A stretch of 64,000 bases of DNA, taken from the NCBI GenBank assembly GCA_019022495.1, contig JAFEKR010000001.1:7936001-8000000 (forward strand). The letters run 5' to 3'. The notes below the pieces were generated by a model. The model made no database searches, was not told where the DNA came from, and saw nothing but the letters and a program-made list of their open reading frames with translations. Made by a program: the position numbers and the translations under genes. Shown one piece after another: positions 53,508-64,000 of this stretch. Source of the stretch: Epichloe hybrida. Its lineage: Eukaryota > Ascomycota > Sordariomycetes > Hypocreales > Clavicipitaceae. Numbering within the stretch: position 1 is the first letter of the stretch; each line of letters starts with the position of its first letter.

Positions 53508-56221
53508 ATGGCCTCGGAAGAATTGACCAACAACGGCGACCACCAGCCACCCGTTGTGCCCGCAGACCTTCCCACATCTCTAGACGATCGAAGACATGCA
53601 CCGAAAGAAGATTATGTCGCCGAGACTGAGATGTACGATGGCTGGCAAGGTTGGTGGTCATCTCATGACGACCCCGTATCCCTCTACGCACGTTGAACGC
53701 ATGCCAACTTTTTTGACTCTCCAACTTGGCAGGACAATCACAATTCCTTACTTCGCCAGCATTAGCAAAGCCCCTCAGCTTTGGGAACTTGTCACTGAAC
53801 GACGACGAATACGGGCAACGAGCTTCCAAAGGGCCCAAGGATAGCGACACGCGACTGATGGAGATGCTTCAAGCCCAAGCTGCCGCTAATCAAGCCGGAC
53901 ATGGGCTTGAGGATGAACAGACGATTGCGAACGACGAAAAATTGTCAGAATCCGAGAAGAAGGACAGATTACAAAAGTCTATTATCATGGCAGCAAGCAA
54001 TGGCGACGCTGCAAAGGTCACAAGATTACTCGGCGGCAATGTCAAGGACTATGTCGATGTCGATGTTGCTGACGAAGAAGGAACCCCGCCCTTGATATAC
54101 GCCAGTTGCTTCGTGAGTCGTTCCGCACGCGTGCATGCAGGCCGTCGTTTCTTGCAGGACTGATGACAGTGTCAGGGACATGAAAGCGTAGTCAAGGTTT
54201 TGATCGATGCCGGCGCCGACGTTAACAAGCAGGACCAGAACCAGTGGACAGCCCTGATGTGGGCCATGACGAATCGACACAAGGGAATTGCGAAGCTCCT
54301 CCTGGATCATGGTGCCTCGTCTGACCAAAAGACGTCCTCGGGACGTACTGCCTTCGACTTTGTTCCTCCCGATAGCGACATGTCCTTTTACCTGCATGAC
54401 AACGGCTACAATATTGGGAATGCAGGAATGGGCGATGACTTTTACAACCCGGGCTTCTCGCAAGATCGATTTGAAGAGGAAATGGCCGAAAACGAATTGC
54501 GAAGGAGGCTGATGATGGACAGTGCGAGAGATTTGGAAGTCGACCTGGGCAACGTCGGCATGGATGATGCACCCGAGGTACGCAGATGAGTTTTTCCAAT
54601 GAGACGGAGAGACGGATGTATCAGCTAACTTTACGCTTTCTTTTTTCTTTTTTTTTCTTTTTTTTGCCAGGCGGTCGACGATTTTGAGGAGGAACAACAA
54701 GAGTTTGATTGGAGTCGCTGCTTGCATGATCAAATGTTTGTTTTCCAAGAACACGAGCTAGACCGAATACTGGACATCATCGTTACGAAAATGACGCCGC
54801 AACGGTCGCCGACTCAAAAGCCCGTGCCGGCCAACATGATTTTCCTGAGTGCCAGATACGCGCATTATCATGCCAGCCCCGAGCTCCTGGAAAAGCTGCT
54901 CGTTACGGCAATGGACCTGATCAACGACGTCGTGGAAAGGTGCCAATGGGACATGACAATACTAGCATTTTGGATTTCCAACGCCACGTTGTTGCTGCAT
55001 TATCTTAAGAAGGACGCTGGGCTCGTGGAGGTGACGGCGGAGTTCCAGGCGCATCTGGCCGAGCTCATCAACGAGATATTCATTCTGATCGTCCGCGACG
55101 CGGAACGACGCTTGGACAAGGTCCTCGACGCAGCCATGCTCGACCACGAAACGATACCCGGATTCGAGGACATTACGTTCCAGAACGAATGGAAGCTGTT
55201 CAAGCGCAAGGCGGCGGTCAAGGAGGAGCCGATGGAGAAGAGATTTCGGCCGCCTTCACCCAAGCAAAGGGCAAAACCCGCTCCCCGAAACGTCACATCT
55301 CTCCTCTCTTCGACGCTCTTTGTTCTGGACCTCTACGACATTCACTCAGTCATCACTTCACAGATTGTTTCACAGCTACTGTACTGGATTGGTGCGGAGC
55401 TGTTCAACAGAATCATGTCGAACAGAAAGTACCTGGCGCGAACAAAGGCCATGCAGATTCGAATGAATGTGTCGATCCTCGAGGACTGGGCTCGAACAAA
55501 CAACCGACAAGCAGAGCATTACGAAGGCGGCGACACAAAGGCGTCAGGCGAAACAACGATAGATGCCGCCCGGCGCTTCCTCGCCCCCGTCATCCAACTT
55601 CTTCAGTGGCTGCAATGCTTCTCGTCCCTGGATGCGGACGACCTCGAAGCGCTTGTCGGGACCCTCCAGCAACTGAAGAGGCTCACACCACAACAGCTCA
55701 TTCATGCGGCGACACATTACCGACCCGAAGTTGGCGAAAAGGGGCTCCCCAAGAGCGCGACGAAGTACCTGTTGGCGATTCAGAAAGAAGCGGCTCTCAA
55801 ACGAGACAGGCGCCGCAGCCAGGCAGCGTCACCCTCCTTTCCCAAGGTGGGCGGACCAGACAGCGGCCCAACGACTCCAGTCCAAGGGAAGTTCGATGGG
55901 GGCGGCAAGAACAACAGCTTGCTTGATACCCCTGGAGGCATGGCGAGTCCAACTTACCGGAACGGAGCCGAAGGGTCTGGCGGGGAAGACGATGCCCCAG
56001 AGCATCTCCTCATGGACCCTGCGCTCATGCTGCCGTTCACGCTACCATCTGTGACAGACATGCTCGTGTCGTATGGGGCAGGGTTCGGAGGAGTCAACAG
56101 GGAGCGGGAGAGGAAATACATTCCCTCGGTGCCGGCTGAATTTCTGGAGAAGCTGGAAGTGAGCGGTGTGCGAAGGGAGCCCATGTTTGAGGAGAAGGAC
56201 TGGGAGAACGAGGAGGTTTGA
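53508..56221 (+). CDS. ankyrin-repeat and DIL (dilute) domain protein
   Basis: Four exons, 53508-53649, 53733-54112, 54176-54577 and 54671-56221, join in phase to 824 aa. An N-terminal disordered segment leads to ankyrin repeats (about 120-235): IIMAASNGDAAKVTRLL, EEGTPPLIYASCFGHESVVKVLIDAGADVNKQD and NQWTALMWAMTNRHKGIAKLLLDHGAS. The intron after CF splits one repeat in its usual place. The DIL domain, known from class V myosin tails, occupies about 330-650: FLSARYAHYHASPELLEKLL, TILAFWISNATLLLHYLKKD, SQIVSQLLYWIGAELFNRIM, NVSILEDWARTN and FLAPVIQLLQWLQCFS. The tail is low complexity. DIL domains bind cargo adaptors and vesicles, so a role in polarised transport is likely but unproven. Intron 3 is pyrimidine-rich. 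Confidence 0.92.
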
Positions 56222-57622
56222 ATTAAAGCAGGCAGTGATGCGAGAAGTTATAAACAAGATTCCTATCGTCCCTGGGAACAATCGGAGCAAATGGCATTTG
56301 AAAGAGGATTTTCGAGGTCAAGATTTGATACACCAGTCCAGTAGCAGCATATTCATAGTAGCAAAACTACAGTGATGAATGATGAGTTGTCGTCTCCTCC
56401 ATTTCTCTCACCTGTCCTTGTCTTCACTGCTCCGTTCACCCATTACTCTTTTCTACGACAGCAATCCAACACAGCTTCCTTCATCAAGAAGATGTTTTTT
56501 CCCTTTTCTCTTTTAAAATGTGCGGTGCAGATGCCGAGCTGATTGGTGGGAGGCCTGGGTCAGCTGCTAGCGTCATCGGAGCGAGTGGGGCGGGCTGTCG
56601 GGAAAGTACAACCTTGCAGGGCTAGATGCACAGTGCACTCACAGAGAGTTTGCAGCGGTTATGAAGCCGTTCATGAAGCCGTGATGGAGTTTTTTTTTTT
56701 TCTCTCCCACATCGACATCTTCATTTCTTCTTCTTGTACGGACGGAACTGGTTAGAATGGGCTCGTGGATTGCTCACGACGAGATGTTTCCACAAATCTG
56801 GTTCCTGAAACCGCAGGACTGGGACGATCCCTACATGTACATTATGCGCATAAGACTTGGGAACACCATTCTCGGCAGTGAATGGCCACAAAGGGATGAT
56901 GCGAACAAAAAGTGAGACCTGGTCAACCTTGTTGCTGTCCTAGTTCGTCAGGCCTCCATGCGTGCATTTCCCGATTCGAGAATCAACGGCCGGGGTCCAG
57001 CACTTGTTCGGGACCAGCAGGGGGACCAACGTATGTACAGTACGGATCCGTACGCCGTCTCATAAAGACACAATGAACCTTGCCTTTCCTTCCCATTTAT
57101 CTCTACCTTTTGCAAGTTGGAGTGGCATTCAGTCACCACTTTGAGCGAAATGCAACGTGCAACTCCCGTCGCGCCTGCTTTCATTATTCATTATCTGGCT
57201 GTCCGGATCCAGGTTTCACGGTTGCGCTTTCCCTTCCACACTCACCAGAATCGAGTCACTCACATTGCTCCGCTCTCGGCATTGCTTTCATACTCTTTGC
57301 CTCTTTGCCTCGTCTTACATCTCATCTGGATCGCAAACTCTCGTTTGCTTCATCACTTGCGCCTGCAGACGTCGCTCCTTCGTTTGCCGTCTGGTTCCGA
57401 GTCCCGCTCAGCAAGCTCAGTCACACATCTCATAATACCAGACCAGACCGACCAGCCTGTCCCCGGGTGGTGAGTGGTGACGACTCATCACGACTCACGA
57501 CAGCCACAGCCACAGCCACAGCCACAGCCACAGCCACAGCCACAGCCACAGCCACAGCCACAGATCTGGCTCAAAAAAAAAAAAGGCAGACAGTTGGTCA
57601 TTTAGTCCTTTGAGGAGGCACA
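56222..57622. other. spacer with TBC-gene promoter and leader
   Basis: It includes the 3' flank of the ankyrin/DIL gene, a T13 run near 56690-56702, a perfect palindrome GTACGGATCCGTAC at 57040-57053, and a CT-rich stretch with an AGCCAC hexanucleotide repeat up to the TBC start codon. Frames here (up to 177 codons) are built on the repeat and CT-rich DNA, and I do not accept them. Confidence 0.6.
57501..57563. repeat. 6-bp repeat (CAGCCA)n in the TBC gene leader
   Basis: About ten exact CAGCCA units, ending 60 nt before the TBC start codon, so probably within the promoter or transcribed leader. An A12 run follows at 57573-57584. Confidence 0.92.
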
Positions 57623-60600
57623 ATGCTGCCGTCGCGGTTCTCCTCTGTGCGGCAAAAGGGCGACGATGCCAATCTCGTCGGCTTGCGCTATGAAAAGACC
57701 AAGGCAGCAGAGCCCCCGATCCCGCTGCCGCCTGCCAAGAACTCGCTGCGCTCATGCAGCTCGATGACGATTTCAAGATCGAACACGAATACAACAAACG
57801 CCTCGCGATCAACTCGGCCGTCCTCTGCGGCCTCGTCGTCGTGTAATAATCACAGGCCTATTGTGGTTGTGGCACCACCGCCCACGTCTGCTTTCATGTC
57901 TGGCATCGCACCGCCGAGCGAACAGCAGTTGTTACAGCACCCCGCGCTGCGATCGCCGTCATTACCGGCCAATGCGCTGTGCATGTGCAATGACAGTGAG
58001 GATGGGAAGCGCGACTCCGCCTTCGACCCTGCTGCTGCGGTGGAACACGTCAAGTACCGGGGTGCCGGCGGTCGAGCGCTGAAGAAGGCGGCAGTGGATC
58101 TTGGTGAGCAAACCGCTGCTTCCGCTGTGGCTGCACCTGCGGTATTAGGACTTGTTGCGTCAACCGCAGCGAACTCTCTCTTCTGGTCCCCATCATCCGC
58201 CAACAACGGCAACAGCAACGGCAACAGCCACGGCACTTGCAAGGCACTGCCACCACCACCGTCTCCCCCCCCTCCTCCTCCTCCACCACCACCACCTCCA
58301 CGACCGTCTTCGTCTTCATCCTCGTCGTCGCCGCCGCGGAGGCTGGGTAAAGGGACCAGTGTCCGCCTCCCAAACCTTGGAAGCAGAAAATCGAGCGAGG
58401 CGTTTGGCTCGACTAGAGAAGCGGTAAAACCGATGGAGCCCGTCGTGCCCCTGATGCGGGGCTCATTCTCGAGCCCAGCCTCCTCAGGAAGCACCACCAT
58501 TGATAGCACGTGTTCCGACCGGGCTGCGGATTTCGCTCCTCTTGCCATCTCTATCCCTACCGACAGCTTACTCGACGATGCCTTCATGTCTGACCTTAGC
58601 TTCTCAAAGCGCGGAAGCTTAATGTTTGGTGGCAGACGCGCGGCAATGGCTCAATCCTGGAACGCTGTGACTGGCGATGAATCGCCGCTGCCAGTCGTCG
58701 ATGACAGTGGCAGTGGCCGTGGCGACAACACCGCAGAGCTCCTGCGGCCTCCCTCTCTCGATCAAAATCCATCCAACGAACCCATCGCAGAGCGAGCAAG
58801 CTCAGGCATAACGGTCCCCGGCTCGGTCGCGCGCACGTCGCCGCCGCCGCCACCGTCATCATTCAACAAACATCACCAATCTCCTCCCGACATACGTGTC
58901 CTTTCCCCCGATATCGAAAAAGAATCTCAAAAGGTGAGATCTCTCTATGAAACAAGCGATGCCATGAATTGGGAAGACGGCGCCAGGTTCTCCTTTTGTG
59001 AGCATCTGGAGCCCACTCCTGAGGTTCCTGCAGAGGAGGACTCCCATGACCCGTATGCTTTTTTCTTCTTCTCCCTTTTGAACTCTTCCAAGCGCCCTTG
59101 GCTGCTGAGAAGTTCTTGATGCTTGAATTTTCGCTAACGTTTTTGAAATGTCTAGCGCTCGCAACGCGAGTCTTGGGCAAGCTTCCGCGGGACCAAGGTC
59201 TACAAGCTCTTTCTCCCATTATCCGGAAAACGTGCGACGTGAGCACGAGCTGGCAGGGGGCTTGGAAGACTGGGAGGATGTCGACGGAGCCGACGTGGAC
59301 CGATATGGCTTCATTGCACCTCCTCGGTTGCCAACTTCACGGAACAGCACACCGACCGAATTGAAATCGGCACAATTCTCTCCTAGAAGGCGACATGTGC
59401 TCCAAAAGCGCGATCCGATGGGATTCTCGTCCCAGCCCGGTGGTGGTAGAGTACCCAGCCGGAAAGTCTCGGCGCGATCCCTTAATACGGTCAACTCGGA
59501 AAGATCGGTTGCGTCCATACGCTCTTCACGGTCGGTTATTCGGCAAGCCAGCAACCTTTTACCTCACAATCGTAATCGGCGGTGGATGGATGAAGCTGGC
59601 GACATGCTGACTATTTCGCCAAATCTGCAAGACTCCGTGGAGGAAGCACAAGTGGAAAAGATATCGGAAGCGCTCAAGAGGAAGGAGTGGGAGAGGTCGG
59701 AGAAGTGGCGTAAGATGGCCAAGGTGGTCAAGCAAGGCGAACAGGGGGAGGGGATGGAATTTGAGTTCGATGTCAGGAACCCCAAACTTGTCGAGCGGAC
59801 ATGGAAGGGCATTCCGGACCGATGGCGTGGTGCAGCATGGTGGTCGTTTCTGGCTACCGCGGCCAAAGAGAACAAGGACTCGCCATCGGCGGAGGACATC
59901 ATCCAGACGTTCCACCGCTTGCAGGAGAGGAGCTCGCCGGACGATACGCAAATTGATTTGGATGTTCCACGGACCATCAGCCGACACATCATGTTTCGGC
60001 GGAGATATCGCGGGGGCCAGAGGCTGCTATTCCGGGTACTACACGCTCTCTCGATATACTTTGCCGGAACGGGCTACGTTCAGGGGATGGCTTCATTGGC
60101 CGCAACATTACTGTGCTATTTTGACGAAGAAAAGGCGTTTGTGATGCTGGTGCGACTGTGGCAGCTGCGGGGTTTGGAGCGACTTTATCGGCCACCTGAC
60201 TTTGAAGGGCTCATGACGGCGTTGCGCGAATTCGACAGATCGTGGCTCAGCAAGGCCGTGTCAGAGAAGCTTGCAAGTGAAAACATTGATCAGATTAGTG
60301 GTGAACAGGATGCTAACAACTGTTTCAAAGGTTGAGCTAGGCATTGACACAACAGCCTACGGAACGAAATGGTACTTGACGCTGTTCAACCTGTCGATAC
60401 CATTCGCAGCGCAGCTGCGAGTGTGGGATGTCTTCATTTTGCTCGGAGACTCTTTCCAGGATGCGGGAGCGCCAGCACCACCTCCAGCAACAGCAGCATC
60501 ATCGAGAACGATGGCTTCGAAGCCCTCAACGCCAGCCAACAAGGGACCCCCGACAGCAGCGGCAAGCGGGCTTGATGTCCTGCACGCAGCAAGTGCCGCA

Positions 60601-60753
60601 CTGATCGAAGCTTTGCGAGAGGTACTTCTCGATTCTGATTTTGAAAACGCCATGAAGGCATTGACGTCATGGATCCCCATCAAAGACGAAGACTTGTTGA
60701 TGAAGGTGACGAAAGCGGAGTGGAAGACACACCAGGGCAAGAAGAAGGCCTAG
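57623..60753 (+). CDS. TBC domain Rab GTPase-activating protein
   Basis: Exons 57623-59052, 59156-60272 and 60331-60753 join in phase to 989 aa. The first 480 residues are Ser/Pro-rich and include a poly-Pro run (about 212-228) and poly-Ser. The TBC domain runs about 695-900: GIPDRWRGAAWW, the arginine finger Arg749 in IDLDVPRT, the glutamine finger Gln786 in GYVQGMASLAATLL, and GTKWYLTLFNLSIPFAAQLRVWDVF. Both catalytic fingers are intact, so it should stimulate GTP hydrolysis by a Rab in membrane traffic. Intron 2 has a GC donor: only AAGCTT|GCAAGTGA joined to TTTCAAAG|GTTGAG keeps phase and restores the conserved KLVELGID; no GT donor nearby gives an open product. Low-complexity insert between about 880 and 920. 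Confidence 0.92.
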
Positions 60754-63574
60754 CACGCATGCTTGCCTTTCTGGACACTCTGATAACGGCCGAAAAAACG
60801 CGATTGCTGTGTCTACTGGTTTCGTCTGATTCACATCTCCATCTTGTAGGGAAGGAGTCTTTCTTACTCACCCGATACACTCCTTTATACTCCCTTTCCT
60901 CTGTCTACCCTTTTCATTAGACACGATGACTCTTTGTGTGTCTTTTTCCCTATATATACCTCTCATGCATTGCTAGTCATCATTGATCCCCCCCCCCCCC
61001 CCAAAAAAAAAAAAAAAAACCAAAGCGGCCAATGCAATGTGTTGTGGTTGACGTCTTGGGACGGTCACGAAATTTGAGGCATTGGTTTACATTCTCCTTT
61101 GTTACTGGTTTACGAGACATGCGTTTGGTGGTCAAGAAATAGACGAACAGGACGCACATGAGCGGCTGGATGAGTGAACGGCATAGCACGCTGGTGGTTG
61201 TGTGCTTTTCATTTTTGTATCTGCTGTACATGGTACATTGAAGCGGATGGTTGGGAGTCACGGGGACTTTATTATACCCTTGGGGAATATAATTAGGCTG
61301 TACAGTTTGGGCGCGGTAGATGGGTGCCCTGAGGAATCAACATGTGTTCAAATCATGGTCGTCGCTGCTTGAAAGTGTATCATTGCCATGCCGTGACCTA
61401 CACGTGTACTTTGTTTTTGTTCTTTGCTCGATGTCACATGACGTGCAATCAGTCGCAATCATAAGGGAACTTTGCGCTGTGGAACCAACTACTGTCTAGA
61501 CATTGGGCACGTACCCCATGTTCGGATTGCCGTGAGGACGACTTCACACCTTTTTCGTCCCCGCGCGTTGCTGGGTAGACATTTCACGCTTGTACCTGTA
61601 CCGTAAGGGTAGGGTAGGGGTAGGATAAGACGGCACACCCAGATTTTCGTCTCAACTCAACGGCACCCGGTCAGGTCACGCCCCTTGCTCAGTACGGACA
61701 TGGACGGAGGAGAGAAGAACCGAGGAACAAAAGCAGCTCGCGATGTTCTACAGGAAATGCGCACATGTAAAACTGCAGCCAGCCAGCCAGCGCCCGGGGG
61801 AAAAAGCCCAACATGTGTCTTTGTCCTGTCTTGTTCTCAAACAAGCCAACATCAGACGTGAACGACACCCCCCCCTTCCTTTCCCCTCCCCAAATTGAGG
61901 GTTTCGAAACAACAGCCGCACACATTACCAACCACATTGGTCGTCTCCCACCGGATTCGCAACGCCTCAATCGCAGCAGAAATATCCTCTCCCCCCCCCC
62001 GCCCCCCCTTTTCATTCTTCACGCCTACTTCTTCTCCGTCGAAAACACCCCGTCCACCCGCTTCCCGCCCCCCCCGCACGCCGCGCAGCCAATCACGGAC
62101 CCCTGACGCCGTGCCCGCTGTCCGAAAGCGGATAAAAACGTGGGTGGAGCTCCGCTTTCTGCACGCCGCTGGTTTCTATTTTTTTTTCTATTAATTTTTG
62201 TTTGTACATGGTATGTCTTTTGAACAGGAACCCCCCCCCCCCCCTAAACCATCTTTGGCATGTTGGCCACACACCCTTGTGGTCGAACAGGGCCGTGTTT
62301 CAACTTCTTGTTTTCAACATGCTAGCTAGGCTCGGGCTCGGGCTCGGGCCCGGGCCCGGCTGCGGCTAAAGATTGAAGAACTTGTGCAAAAGGGAAACAA
62401 CGAGTCGCCCCCAAAAAAAACCATCCCGTTGTCTCACCTCTAGCCGTTCAATTTCATTTCATTCCCCTTTTTGCTCCAGATCCGATCTGACTTCTCGCGT
62501 TTCTCAGATCTACGCACTCTTTCCTGCCTGGGGTTGCCGCCCCATGTCCGTCAGTGTTCTGAAACCTCTTGTCCCAGCCCAATCTTTCTACCCCCCACCA
62601 CTTGATCCGCGTCATGTCCCTCCCTCCTGGGTCATCTGCGTCTCTGTGCCACCGTGACCGGGGGCCCCCCCCATGTTCACTCTGATTGCAGGACGGCTCT
62701 GGACCCCTGGTCTTTCTCCAGATTGCCGCCACGTCCATCTTGAGCAAGAATAAACCCGCCAGTAATGTCTCTCCCATCATTCCATTCAACCATCCCAGAC
62801 AAAAAAATAATAATAATGAAAACAAAAAAAGGTAAGCTGGCTCACATGATCCATTCTGGTACTTCTCATCGCATCCTGGTTTTTATTCATGAGTCATTCC
62901 CTAGGGAACTAGGAATGGTTGGAACTGAAAACAGAAATGAAAAGAGTTGAAAAATTTCCCTTGACTCCCAGTACAATGCTACCATATGCGAAATCTCCCG
63001 AGGACATCCAAAACAAACATCAATGTATCAATACAAATGCAAAAAAAAAATACCCTTCGTTACCCACATGCCGCGTTCAAATCTTGCCCTCCCTGTAACA
63101 ATGATTGCACAATGGACATGCTTGGTGCTGTAAATCCCAGGAATACGGATAAGAAGACCCTGATTGCAATGAATGCTTTCCGAAACTGGACAAATTTGAC
63201 TCGAGAAAGGAAAGAGAATCAGGCAGTGTCAGAAGCACCCCATTCCCGATTCCATGTCAACGCCGCAAAAAGGGTGCGAGGGAAGGATATATTCATATCC
63301 AAAAACCCTTGTTGGCTCATTTACAATCATTCCATATGCTTGTCTCCTTGCTGAATATATCCTAAAACCCCTTCTTCCGAAAGAAAATGCCAGTTTTGGC
63401 GATCCGTACTGTCAACGAATTTGAATTTGTGCAGCCACACCCATGCTTCCCGACAACCTCAGATATCGATCGACGACGTCTTGGAGATATTGAAGGCGGG
63501 TAAAGGAAAGGATAAAAGAATCAAGACAATGTGTGGTTGAAGAGTAAAAAAATGAGCACCCAATTTAGCTTCAA
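60754..63574. other. 2.8-kb spacer without a recognised gene
   Basis: Just after the TBC gene are a C15 run (60988-61002) and an A17 run (61003-61019). A short TAGGG-rich stretch lies at 61603-61626. Further C runs are at 61868-61876, 61990-62000 and 62231-62244; a GGGCTC-type repeat at 62334-62355. The region 62780-63574 is A-rich and probably the 3' flank of the gene at the right edge. Open frames are short and lack family features. Confidence 0.55.
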
Positions 63575-64000
63575 CTAGTCGGAATCCCTTCGAGGTGAGC
63601 CTCTCTCCCGGCGCATCCCAACTTCTTCCCGGTGTCGGGGAGCAGTCTGCCTGTCATCTTCGTGGGCTGATTGGAAATGACATCGTGAGGCTTCGCGCGA
63701 GTGTCGTCCAGATGCATCGTGTGTGAGTAGCGTAGACACCGAGTGCCTGCTCGATTCTCCAAGATATCTCTCTTGGCGGGGAAACTCCGCCTTCACGTCT
63801 CGATTCGGTGTCAGGCCATGTGGTGGTGGCGGCGCTCGTTCCGCTTCCTCCATGCTGTGATATCCTGCTGGTCGATACCATGTGACATCGCTCTTTTGCC
63901 GTTTATGGCCCCCCCTTCGAGCAGGCGGAGGATTCGACAAGGTGCTCTGTATGAATGGCGGAGGAGATCGGAGTCGCTGTTCGCCAGGGGTTTCTGCTGA
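63575..64000 (-). CDS. C-terminal part of an unidentified protein (runs off the edge)
   Basis: The complement is open from the window edge (64000) to a stop at 63575, giving 141 residues with no ATG needed. The segment is rich in Pro, Arg, Ser and His: RSPPPFIQSTLSNPPPARR, GGHKRQKSDVTWYRPAGYHS, then a long charged tail ending RRERGSPRRDSD. It looks like a disordered regulatory tail, as in many fungal transcription factors or signalling proteins, but I do not recognise the family. The rest lies outside the window. Confidence 0.5.
   Translation of the reverse strand, partial: SAETPGEQRLRSPPPFIQSTLSNPPPARRGGHKRQKSDVTWYRPAGYHSMEEAERAPPPPHGLTPNRDVKAEFPRQERYLGESSRHSVSTLLTHDASGRHSREASRCHFQSAHEDDRQTAPRHREEVGMRRERGSPRRDSD

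Noticed and set aside
57080..57613. 177-codon frame ending in Thr-Ala repeats
   Set aside because: Built on CT-rich leader and the CAGCCA repeat; shows no domain and ends at the TBC start.
57850..58587. 245-codon antisense frame with Gly-rich stretch inside the TBC gene
   Set aside because: Antisense of the poly-Pro and poly-Ser coding sequence.
60273..60312. Read-through of the TBC exon 2 to a stop (NCFKG)
   Set aside because: It would end the protein inside the TBC domain; a GC-AG intron restores the conserved continuation in phase.
1..64000. tRNA, rRNA, CRISPR array or intact transposon
   Set aside because: I scanned by eye for tRNA B-box-like sequences, transposase or reverse-transcriptase motifs and spaced direct repeats; none fits. 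Tandem arrays here have no unique spacers.

Overview
The window is nuclear DNA of a filamentous ascomycete. The evidence is spliced genes with short introns (GT..CTAAC..AG), exons that join cleanly by eye, no operons, and families restricted to or typical of Pezizomycotina: a phytochrome hybrid histidine kinase, a copper-fist factor with a CCCNHGG..CTC cluster, an ankyrin/DIL protein, a TCO89-like TORC1 subunit and a DUF6546-type F-box relic. Protein style suggests Sordariomycetes, probably Hypocreales; that placement is inference from memory of the families, not a search.

Layout. 1-5 kb: a frame-broken F-box/leucine-rich relic, repeat-rich spacer, then a copper-fist transcription factor (minus). 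5-13.4 kb: gene-poor DNA with minisatellites. 13.4-24 kb: fungal phytochrome (plus) convergent with a full-size ABC-A transporter (minus). 24-26.8 kb: AT-rich island and a broken F-box gene. 27-36 kb: Rad4/XPC repair protein, mitochondrial 2-oxoglutarate/malate-type carrier and a short-chain dehydrogenase, all minus, with a 2.5 kb spacer. 36-46 kb: compact block with a Bud22-like protein, an unknown cysteine-containing protein, an RRM nucleolar-type protein, cytochrome c heme lyase and a mitochondrial UbiB/ADCK kinase. 46-61 kb: TCO89-like protein, GNAT acetyltransferase, cytochrome b561-type membrane protein, ankyrin/DIL protein and a TBC Rab-GAP. 61-64 kb: spacer and the C-terminal end of a gene that runs off the right edge.

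Functional themes are housekeeping rather than a gene cluster: light and copper sensing, DNA repair, mitochondrial function (heme lyase and UbiB kinase share one divergent promoter), ribosome biogenesis (Bud22-like and RRM nucleolar proteins lie 2 kb apart), and TOR and membrane traffic. I found no biosynthetic cluster, no intact transposon, no tRNA/rRNA gene and no CRISPR-like array. The least explained signals are a 9-bp motif (TACGGAGTA) that occurs seven times and only in non-coding DNA, the Z-DNA-prone tract inside the unusually long first intron of the copper-fist gene, a GC-AG intron in the TBC gene, a 23-nt exon in the dehydrogenase gene, and the two frame-broken F-box genes.

Starts were placed at ATG codons; several longest open frames begin at GTG or TTG and were shortened. 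All exon joins were checked for phase by hand; none has transcript support here.
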